Below are positions 10,034-18,700 of a DNA stretch of 64,000 nt, piece after piece. The stretch covers positions 5,831,087-5,895,086 of the forward strand of contig OX442314.1 in the NCBI GenBank assembly GCA_949358305.1, given 5' to 3'. The position numbers were made by a program, and so were the translations under genes. The notes beneath the pieces are model-generated. The model saw only the letters and a list, made by a program, of their open reading frames with translations. It was not told where the DNA came from and did no database searches. This DNA comes from Strigamia acuminata (lineage: Eukaryota; Arthropoda; Chilopoda; Geophilomorpha; Linotaeniidae). Within the stretch, counting starts at the first letter, position 1. Every line of letters starts with the position of its first letter.

Positions 10034-10590
10034 AAGTGTAAAAATGCTTGCATGCAAACCAATTTATTTCAAAGTATTTACTGCAGGTACGGCAGAGATT
10101 TGACACATTTTAAGTTTGCAACTATTCATAAACATTTGCTTATTTCACACGCATTTAGATTTTTATATTCTGTTGTCATATCTCCAATAATGTTTTATTT
10201 TTGCTTTCCAGATTACCCTACATGTCAGCATCAAATTTGCCAAATTGTAACACTACAAGCAATGTTACTACTGCTCATCAAATGTACTTAAATAACTACG
10301 ACTCTAATCAAAAACAGTGCAAATGTAAACAACCTTGTAAAAAAATATTTTACCAAACTATTTTGCATGGGAATAAGTTGCCAGTTAATTTCTATTCGTT
10401 TGCGAATTTTCGATTAGTTGATAGTTTCATCGAGACCATGGAAGAGAAACAGAAATATCCAATGTCTCAATTCTTAAGCGATATCGGCAGCATTCTAGGA
10501 TTGGGTTTGGGAATGTCAGTACTATCTTTCTACATTTGCATTCTAAACAGTTTTAATTGGTTCAGAGTCTGTTTGATAAATTGTCGTTAA
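10034..10590 (+). pseudogene. DEG/ENaC locus A: last two exons, 5'-truncated by Gypsy-U
   Basis: Family members are trimeric, amiloride-sensitive cation channels of the plasma membrane with two transmembrane helices and a large Cys-rich ectodomain. The first exon fragment 10034-10086 (KCKNACMQTNLFQ...) ends at a CAG|GTACGG donor; intron 10087-10211 ends tttgctttccag; the last exon 10212-10590 encodes LPYMSASNLPNC, KQCKCKQPC, and TM2 with GLGLGMSVLSF, whose G-M-S fits the family's GxS selectivity filter. Intron position and length (125 bp) match locus B at 25211-25335. Upstream sequence is replaced in mid-exon by the Gypsy-U LTR, so the locus is broken. The surviving exons keep an open frame, suggesting recent disruption. 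Confidence 0.85.
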
Positions 10591-10593
10591 TTT

Positions 10594-11356
10594 ATGGAAC
10601 TGTTTAAAACACCGCACAACTCATTTTCTTCATCCATCCTGCTGTCAATAATCAAATTTGCAAATCATCACAAAAAATCTTTTGTGATAAGTCAAATGTC
10701 TTTAATAACCACAGCACATCTCATGCCATCTCCAGCAGGGGCCACAATTAAAGTAGAAGTAGGAATTAGTGCATAAAACCTTAACCAGTGTGGTATTTCT
10801 AAATATGTCGTATATAGAGACGGCACAACGTCGATCAGCACCTAGTGAAATTGTTTATGGCTTGCAGTTGACTTCATCACGTTTATAAACGTTCGATTAG
10901 CTGATAGTTTCACCGACGCTATCGAAGAGAACGAAAAAAAATCCAATAGCTAAACTTAGGATTAACTTTGGAAATGTAATTATTATTGTTCTACATTTGC
11001 ATTTTAAACACTTTCAATCGGTTCAGATTCTGTTTGGTAACTTGTGGCCACAGATTAGAGGAATACACCGTTTTCCTTCCGATCACGCGGAGAACAAAGG
11101 ATTTTGGAGAAGTATCGCATCTGTGTATTCCTCTAATCTGTGCTTGTGGCATTATTTAGAATTTTCAAATCACAATTTCACAATTACTCAATTTCAGACA
11201 ATTTTTCCAAATTTTTCCAATTGCCATTTATATTTCGATTTGTGTTGTTGCAAAAACTATTTTGTGATGAGTCAAATGCCCTTTGAACCTCCAGCACATC
11301 TCTCAATCTAAACTCTACAGCAAAGGCCAAAATAATTGAAAAAAGTAGAAATTCAT
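10594..11356 (+). pseudogene. Decayed tandem copy of the DEG/ENaC last exon and its 3' flank
   Basis: Sequence at about 10880-11040 (cgattagctgatagtttcaccg ... ctacatttgcattttaaacactttcaatcggttcag) is a diverged, frame-broken copy of 10400-10575. The 3' flank is duplicated too: 10670-10760 (tttgtgataagtcaaatg...acagcacatctc) resembles 11255-11345 (tttgtgatgagtcaaatg...ccagcacatctc). The pair indicates an old tandem duplication of about 0.55 kb followed by decay; no functional frame remains. Confidence 0.7.
11049..11142. repeat. 20-bp perfect inverted repeat with 54-nt spacer
   Basis: cacagattagaggaatacac at 11049-11068 recurs as its reverse complement at 11123-11142. It sits in the decayed channel copy, right after the TM2-like stretch, and is not present in the intact exon. 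It could be a footprint of a small foldback insertion or a transcribed hairpin. Confidence 0.7.
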
Positions 11357-11854
11357 GTATCGTTTAGACTTCCCTATATTATTTCATTGTACGATGTAAT
11401 TGTAAGTTTAAACATTAATAAATCAGCTTCGTTTTTGTGTTGTTTCATTGTGGTGTCAGCATCCGTTCTTTATCATTAATAAAAAACTAAAAACGTTTTT
11501 TTTTCTGCGAAGGACAGGACATCTAAATCAGGTAAGCGGTTGTCGGGTCGTTTCTGCCATGCGGTTGCCAATTTTATATCGCCCACCAGACTACTTGTAA
11601 AAATAATTTAAAGCGTTGTAAAATTTATCTAACCTGCTTGTTGGTGTATTTTGTGCCAATGAATTAATTGCAATTGAGGGTTTGGTGGTCCCAAGTGATC
11701 TTGTGGGTTTTTGAGACAACATCACGGACAGGTGGGATTTCTGAGTATTGTTTTTCGGCCATTAGCGTCTACCTCGCACTTTTGATGACGTCAGATATCC
11801 AGAATTTGGCGTTTAATTCAATTTTAAAGTGATTTTAAGATCTGCAAGATAATG
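11357..11854. other. Spacer between locus A and Gypsy-W
   Basis: AT-rich sequence. An attaataaatcagc at about 11413 could serve as polyadenylation signal for locus A. I see no gene or recognisable repeat. The Gypsy-W target duplication AATG ends it at 11851-11854. Confidence 0.5.
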
Positions 11855-12464
11855 TGTCGTAACCTTGATTCCGGTAAATAAACTTACACAATATCTTACA
11901 ATAATAACCTTTTATTTCACACTTGTAATATAATACAAATATACTTAACAATGTTGTGGTCTCGGATCCTTGTCGGCGGATACGATTTGTTGCTGCACGG
12001 CAGTCTTACACGTGGTTTCTGTTGTCTAGGGTAATGGCGTCTGGCGAAACACGTGTTCGCAAACGCTTCGCTTCGGTAGATATTACTATCGTAGTATTGC
12101 TACGATAAATATCTGTGACTGTGATTTATAGATGAATTTGGCAACGGGCATCGATCCTCTATCAATCCGGTAAAACGGCCTGACGGTGAGGTGGTGATGC
12201 TAATGTTGCTCTGGTATCTATATCGTCTTGGTTTCCGGTCAGATACGGGTTTAAATAGTGGCTGGACCGGAAATGACGTATTTGCATAAATTCGGGGAAT
12301 TATGCAAATCTATGACGTTGTCACGTCAGTCCCGCAGAAACGGTAAAACTAGTATAGCTAGTTTTCCCGCAATAATCTGACAATCATTTTACTATCAATA
12401 TTAAAATTACTATTTATTAAGTTATGATTAATTAAAACACTTTTGTGACCTCGTGGTCACCACA
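11855..12464 (-). repeat. 3' LTR of Gypsy-W
   Basis: 610 bp, plus-strand ends tgtcgtaacc and gtcaccaca; repeated at 22643-23252. It contains several perfect palindromes: aacacgtgtt, 12087-12107 (TATCGTAG/CTACGATA) and 12280-12309 (octamer pair). Confidence 0.95.
12280..12309. promoter_or_regulatory. Inverted octamer pair in Gypsy-W LTR
   Basis: ATTTGCATAA and TTATGCAAAT are perfect 10-bp arms separated by 10 bp; each holds the octamer ATGCAAAT recognised by POU-domain factors. TGACGT half-sites flank both sides (near 12274 and 12312). The same block is in the other LTR at 23068-23097. It is likely a U3 enhancer, inferred from motif identity only. Confidence 0.5.
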
Positions 12465-12537
12465 CGTCCCCTCCTCAGCAATGTTGTTGGGGGATTTACA
12501 ATAAAACAACAAACATTGCGAAAACTCAAAGTTAGAT

Positions 12538-15108
12538 TTAGTTCGCTTCCTTTTCAGATGATCCCTGAGGAACGTCCGGAGGCGGAGGTGGAGGTAATTC
12601 TTCGGTTACAGGTGGTTTAGCCATCTCCGGAGTTGCTGGAGTCGTTGGTTCGGCGATCGGCAAAATCGAGGTGAGACGTGATGAACGATCGCTCGGGTCT
12701 TCAAACTCCCCGATGAAGTATCGATCGTGGCCGCCAACTGGTTCGTAGGGGGCGCCGACTCGTTCATGTACCCAGATACGCGAGAGGAAGGGGGCCAGGC
12801 CTTGATTGGTATGGTGGATCTTCTGGGCTTCGGCCGGATTCTTCGGGGCGCGGTGTGCACGCAGCAGACGTTGGTGCTGAATGAAATCGACGCCTGGACC
12901 TGCCTCTAGAGTTCGCTCCATCCATAAGTAGAGCGAGTGGCCGTGGTCGCTCGATCGCTTGATCTGGTTCTTCGTCTTCTGGGTCATCGTCAAACTCGGG
13001 TAGTAGTGTTTGAGTTGTGCGTCGATCGGAGGCAAAGGTTTCGGCTCTAATTTTCTCTTGGGCCGCAGGATCTTTGGTTTTGTCTTCGTCTTCCGGACGA
13101 CTACTTTCACGCCTTCGATCGGAACCAGTCCTTCGGGGAACTTTATCGTCTCCTCTGGAGTGACTGCTGGGACTGTCTGGCTCGCCGGAGTCTCAGGAAG
13201 GGGTTTGTTGGTTAGTACGACCGGTTCGCTTTGTGGTACAGCCACAGCTCGGACTACCTGGTATGATCGTTCTGGGTCGGCATCTTCTGCAATTAATTGC
13301 GCGCGGACCTGGATACAGGAAGGAACCAATTTTAGCCATCGCTCGACGAGAGCGGGAGGCAGCTGAAAACTTTCATGTGCGACGACCGCCCAGGCTGCCA
13401 GTGCCACACGGGCGTTTCTAAACGTAGATGCGGCCAGCACTAGCGACATCATGTCGGTGATTACGACTGTCGTTCGTGCCATTCGTGACGGGTGATCTCG
13501 TCCAGGGCTGTTGGTGAACTCGATGGCCGCGCTTCGGATATTCGTCACGGCGATCTGCATCGTTCTGGCTTGGTAGTCATCGATGTCGGACACCATCTCT
13601 TTTGCTTGCTCGATCGTGGTTGTATCGAGGAACGACTGTAATTCACACGATGTTGGATCAAACTGGGTTGTGGCTCGAGTGTCCGAAGATCTGTTATTGG
13701 GGGGTGGTCTTGAAGGCGTTTGATTGCTTTCGTCGACTCTAACTACGGTATCTTGTCTTGAGTTAATTAAAACTCGTTGAACATCGGGTTCGGGCTCATC
13801 CCAAACAATCGGTGTTCTCAACGTAGAAGTCTCGCTTCGCGTTTCTTCCGGTACGGCTGGGAAAATTGGTCCAAAACGATCTTGTCGTCGTTTGAGTTGT
13901 TCCAAGGGACTCAGCGATGTCGGGGCTCCGATGACCACAGTTTTTCGGAATGCGCTGGGCAGACTAGAAGGCACGCTGGTGGCTGGCTTTGTCGGTGTTT
14001 TGATGAACACACTTGGCACCGAAGTTATGCTCATTTCGATCGATTTAGTCGGCCGGTAGACAGGCTTCGATTGTTCATTTTTGGCCTTCAGGACTGCTGC
14101 TACCATGTCGGCTTCGGTATATTTTCTCTCTTGTTCCGGTACGATCATCGGCTCTGCCGATTGTTCGTGTTCGATCGTTAATGGCACTTCTTGTCGAACT
14201 TCCACTTGCAAAGTCTCTACCTCATCGACTTCACGTGATCTCTCAAAGCGTCCCCATGTTTCTGCTCGTGGCCTTGATAACCTGAGGCATCCGCGTTGGT
14301 TCGGTCGATTTCTGGAGTAGCGGTATGTCTCGACCTCCCGTGGCTTCTCGACTCTGGGCTCTCGTCGCGGCGAGGGTTCTCGAGCGTGTCGGTAATAAAC
14401 TCGAGGATGAGACTGCGATCGATCGTGCGTGTTGTACGACGTGCTTGGCTGATCCAGGCGTCGTCGCTTGTTGTCGTGTGTGTGATTTAATAATTCGCTC
14501 GAGAGTCGCTTCTCCGCTTTCTGTCGCTTGCGCCCAAAGATGCCCAGGTAGTGGAGCTGGTGCATTGCTTTCTGTGAGGTAATAAATCCGTGTTCGGGCC
14601 GCCAGTTGGGAACGTCTGGTCTTTCTCCTCGAACCTGGCTTAACCAAGTTTTTATCTCATCTGTCGAATACCCTGCTGGTTTCAGTATTTTGAAGAGATC
14701 TCGATACGCCGTCCGTCTGACTTCGTTGTAATAGTCTCTGTGTATTTGTCGGCGCTCTTCGTCTGTAGCGGCGTTTTGCCACCTCTCGAGGACAGCCCAC
14801 TCTTCGGGCTCGCTTGGATAGTCCTTTTCCAAAAACTTGTTTGGGAGTGGTGCTGGTGCGTCGTCGCGTTCTGGAATTTCAGTCCTCAGTGCGTCGCGCA
14901 TCTTTTCTGGGAAGTAGTGTATCAGGGTCTCCTGACTTGCCCAAAATCGCGATCGGGCTCGGGATGAAGTGAGCCGAATTTTCCATGGTCCGGTGTCGAC
15001 GTCGTCCTCTAACGCTCTTCGAAATGGGGTCGGAATTTCGCTTCTCCAGAGTGTACCCGAAGACACGTTTTGTGGATCGATGGGTCCCCACGTAAGTTGG
15101 TGTTCCGG
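12538..15108 (-). CDS. Gypsy-W ORF3, env-position protein of unknown function
   Basis: The open frame of about 850 residues lies downstream of pol where errantiviruses have env. I see no signal peptide, membrane segment, cleavage site or Cys pattern, so it does not look like an envelope. The N-terminal third is charged (WKIRLTSSRARSRFW, EEWAVLERWQNAATDEERRQ) and followed by an Arg/Pro/Ser-rich stretch (residues about 190-300, DNKRRRLD being NLS-like). A more ordered part lies near residues 490-620 (EQAKEMVSDIDDYQARTMQIAV, NARVALAAWAVVAHES). The end is Lys/Pro rich with PPPPPPDVP. No ATG precedes the conserved-looking start; the frame is open directly after a splice acceptor at 15109-15110, so it is probably made from a spliced RNA that supplies the start. 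A structural or nuclear role is possible but unproven. Confidence 0.75.
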   Translation of the reverse strand, partial: PEHQLTWGPIDPQNVSSGTLWRSEIPTPFRRALEDDVDTGPWKIRLTSSRARSRFWASQETLIHYFPEKMRDALRTEIPERDDAPAPLPNKFLEKDYPSEPEEWAVLERWQNAATDEERRQIHRDYYNEVRRTAYRDLFKILKPAGYSTDEIKTWLSQVRGERPDVPNWRPEHGFITSQKAMHQLHYLGIFGRKRQKAEKRLSSELLNHTHDNKRRRLDQPSTSYNTHDRSQSHPRVYYRHAREPSPRREPRVEKPREVETYRYSRNRPNQRGCLRLSRPRAETWGRFERSREVDEVETLQVEVRQEVPLTIEHEQSAEPMIVPEQERKYTEADMVAAVLKAKNEQSKPVYRPTKSIEMSITSVPSVFIKTPTKPATSVPSSLPSAFRKTVVIGAPTSLSPLEQLKRRQDRFGPIFPAVPEETRSETSTLRTPIVWDEPEPDVQRVLINSRQDTVVRVDESNQTPSRPPPNNRSSDTRATTQFDPTSCELQSFLDTTTIEQAKEMVSDIDDYQARTMQIAVTNIRSAAIEFTNSPGRDHPSRMARTTVVITDMMSLVLAASTFRNARVALAAWAVVAHESFQLPPALVERWLKLVPSCIQVRAQLIAEDADPERSYQVVRAVAVPQSEPVVLTNKPLPETPASQTVPAVTPEETIKFPEGLVPIEGVKVVVRKTKTKPKILRPKRKLEPKPLPPIDAQLKHYYPSLTMTQKTKNQIKRSSDHGHSLYLWMERTLEAGPGVDFIQHQRLLRAHRAPKNPAEAQKIHHTNQGLAPFLSRIWVHERVGAPYEPVGGHDRYFIGEFEDPSDRSSRLTSILPIAEPTTPATPEMAKPPVTEELPPPPPPDVPQGSSEKEAN

Positions 15109-15110
15109 CT
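15109..15110 (-). promoter_or_regulatory. Putative splice acceptor for Gypsy-W ORF3
   Basis: The minus strand reads TTCATTCCTCAG|CCGGAACA, a pyrimidine-containing tract and CAG, after which ORF3 runs without an ATG. Gypsy-V has a matching acceptor 5 nt before its ORF3 start. Confidence 0.5.
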
Positions 15111-15714
15111 GAGGAATGAATACATAAAAATTAGATTTTTGTTAAATTCCGAATTTGGATTCAAGATGGCGCCATGGTCGACCATGTGCTTTTTACACGT
15201 GTTGAATTTTAAATAATGGCTCGTGTCATTTTTCGTTTGTTGACATAAAGATGTTTTCTTTTATGAATCTTGTTTCACGTATTTTCGTGGTTTAGCCACA
15301 AATTAAATTCTTTGTTATTTTTACCTTTTCGTTTCCATCGGGCTTTTCCCGATTTTCTTCCGGTTCAACCTCGTCCCATCTTGCGGGATCGTTCCATTCG
15401 TCTTCGCTTGGGTCCCGATCCATTTCTTCCTCTTCGTTGTCGGGTGATTGCTTCCAGTTTCTTCGCATTTTTGATTCGATTTGTTGGTTGCGATTTTTGT
15501 CAAGCACCTGTTGTCGTCGTGACAGAACGCGGAGTGCAAAGTTGAAAGGGTAGTCGAGGTTAAGTATCTTGATTGGCTTTCGTATGTAATACGTAGTTGA
15601 TTGTTGGAGTCTCCTTGTGATTGTTTTTGTCCCTAGGAGGTCGGGGTAATTACGTCATATTGTTTTATCGCTTTTGATTGGTTATGCCAACCATTTTGGA
15701 TTTTTCTTGCTTTA
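15111..15714 (-). other. Gypsy-W region between pol and ORF3
   Basis: About 600 bases. It includes a short acidic frame (15292-15507, rich in Glu and Asp) with no recognised relatives; it may be intron sequence of the spliced ORF3 RNA. Confidence 0.45.
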
Positions 15715-18700
15715 TCATGTCCTCCCGGTGATTTTACCGTCCTTTATAAACGGGTTTGGTGCCTTTTTTCTTGTACTTTGTCGTGTTATAGGTTTCGGTA
15801 TTTTACTTCTCGATCGTGTGGATCTTTTAGTAATCTCTTTTTCTTTTTCAGGAGTTTTAGGAGTTTCTTCGTTAACTGCTGCTTCCTCCCCTCCTAAATT
15901 TCCATCTGGGGCGCTAGTTAGTTCGGCGCTGTCTGGAGTTGCGTGAGTCGTATTTTCGTTCAAGTCTGAAACAGTGGCGATGTCGTCGAACATATCTCGT
16001 ATTGTGGGCGATGGAGATGGCTGCGTTTGGTCCTCGGCCCATTCTTCTTGTGGAAATTCCGGCAAGTAAGGCGTCAGTTCTCGAGCGTGGATTGATCGAA
16101 AATTTACATTATCGGCCAAACGTTGCAGAGAAAATGCGTTCCCGCCGTGGGCCTTGGTAATTACGTATGGGCCGTCTCGTTTGTCGGCTAAGCCGGCATG
16201 AATCCCTTTATCTGCACTGGATAAAATGTGAGTGTCCTTCCATACGAGATCGTTGATTTTGAAATTACAAAATTGTGTGTTCTTTTCAGACTTTTTCACT
16301 CGTTCGCGCATGTCAAACACATGTGACATCATATGTTGGTAGGTTGCCGAAATTGCTTGTTCTAATTGATGTACGTAAATGTGAGGATTTTTTGGATCGA
16401 CTTTTCGAATTCCTTCTGGGATGCGTGGATCCCAGGGCACTCGTAGCTCTCGAGCGAAGTTGAGATAAGCCGGGGAAAAGCCGCGGTTTCTCGAAATGGT
16501 CGTTCGGATGCTAAATGCTATTTCTTTAAGGAACTCGTCCCACTTGGAATGTACGTCTGTGAAAATAGCAAGCGCATATTTTATGTCGCGGTTGAGTCGC
16601 TCCACGGGATTAGCCCGTGGGTTATACGTTGAAGTAAATGATGGTTGAATGTCGAATTGATTGCAGAAATCCTTGTATAACCTTGATGCGAATTGTGGGC
16701 CATTATCGGAAATTAATTTTCGCGGGAAGCCAAAATGTAACGCGACTTCGTAGAGGCACTGGATTATTTTCTGCTTAGTCGGGTGGGCCATCGGATACAA
16801 CTCTGGCCATCCTGTTGCGACATCCATGATCACGAGTATGTATTTGTGGCTATTTGCACTTGTTATCTTAGGACCCATAAGGTCTACGCTCCAACAATCA
16901 AAAGGGGCGAACGGTCCAAGTGATAAATTCTCGTAGTTAGCCTTATTCCGAGGCTTGCAGGCTTGGCATCGTGGACAGTGTCGTATGAATCGTATGATGT
17001 CCCTTCTCATTTCGGGCCAATAGTACAGTTGACTGGCCCGGTAGAGAGTCCTTGCCACGCCGGCGTGTCCGGCTAGAGGGTGGCCGTGTACCATCCACAG
17101 AATTTGTGTTCGAACTTTTCTCGGAATTACGACTTTAATTGAACTCCCTGACTCTGTCAAGTCGTCCCGAAAGTTCGGATGGTACTTTAAAAGTAGGCCA
17201 TCGTCTATCAGATAAGCGGAAGCCTTAATTTTGAACTCTTCTCTGGATTCTTTGCTGTAGACGTCGCCAGGGAAAGTCTCGTTGGTCAAGTAGTCATAGA
17301 ACCTTTTACAGAAGGCGGTGTCGTTCTTCTGAGCTTCGACGAGTTCCTCGCGAGTAGGTGGGACACAGTTCGTGCCTTTACTCACGTGTGTAACGAAAGC
17401 TCGCACAAATTTATCCGAGACTCTGGGTTCGATGGATAAGTCGTAATTTGGTCTGGCATCTTTTGCCGATTGATATGCCCTCATCCAATATCCGACGTAT
17501 TTTTCATCGGAAGATTCCAACTTTTCTTTCGGCAGTTCATTCTGTTTTCTGAATTCCCACTTCCTGATCGGGGTGGGACAGTAAGCTATCCGAGAATCGT
17601 CGTCGCCGTCGTCGTCTGGCTCGTCGGGTTCTGAGGCGGGAGCTCTAGAGAGCGCGTCGGCGACTGTGTTATACTTCCCTGGCTTGTACTCGATTTGTAA
17701 GTCGTAAGCCATGAGCTCTAATTGCCATCGAGCCATCCGGCCCGAAGGTTCTTTCAGGCCCATGAACCACCTTAATGCCTGATGGTCGGTCTGGACGGTA
17801 AATTTTGTAAACTCGAGGTAAGGCCTGAATTTACGAACTGCCCATACGATTGCCAAGCATTCGAGCTCTGTCGCTGAGTAATTTTTCTCGGCGGCTTGAA
17901 TTTTCCGGCTGATAAAGATCGTGGGTACTTCTTGATGTATGCCGTCGATTTCGTGCATTTGCATCAACGCAGCCCCCAATCCGATTTTACTCGCATCCGT
18001 ATGTAAGATAAATTCGCGATTCAAGTCGGGGAGAGGGATGGTTTTGGTGTCGATTAGCATTTGTTTGATTTTGTCAAACGCTGCTTCGCAATGGCTGGTC
18101 CAGTTAAATTTGATTTCGGGGTCTTTCGGCGGGTCCTCCTTTGGATTTATTTTCTGGACAGTCTTTAAAAGATCGGTGATTGGGGCCGCGACTTCCGCTA
18201 AATGTGGTAGGAGTCGGCCGAAGAAATTTACCATTCCTAAAAAACGTTGTACTCCTTTCACGTCCGTAGGAGCCGGAAAATTGGTGATTGCTCGTACTTT
18301 CTTTGGGTCTATGGATAAGCCATTGACTCCAACTTTGTATCCAAGAAACGCAAGTTCTTTTCGGCAAAACTGGCTCTTTCCGGGGTGTATGTGGAGTCCG
18401 GCTTCTGCTAAACGACGTATTACTTCGTCGATATGTCTGATGTGTTCGTCAAAAGTCTGGGAGACAATAATAATATCGTCCAGATACGCCCAGGCGTATT
18501 TATGTAGCGCGTCGCCCAAAACTTTTTCGATTAAACGTTGAAATGTTGCCGGGGCATTTACTAGGCCAAATGGCATGACATTAAACATTAACCTGCCCAT
18601 CGGGGACCAGAAAGCGGTTTTTTCTTTGTCTTCGGCACGGAGTTCGACCTGCCAATATCCTTTCGACAGATCCATCGTTGTTACCCAATTAAATGGGGCT

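Noticed and set aside
12538-15108. Gypsy-W ORF3 as an envelope gene
   Set aside because: No signal peptide, membrane segment, furin-like site or cysteine pattern seen.
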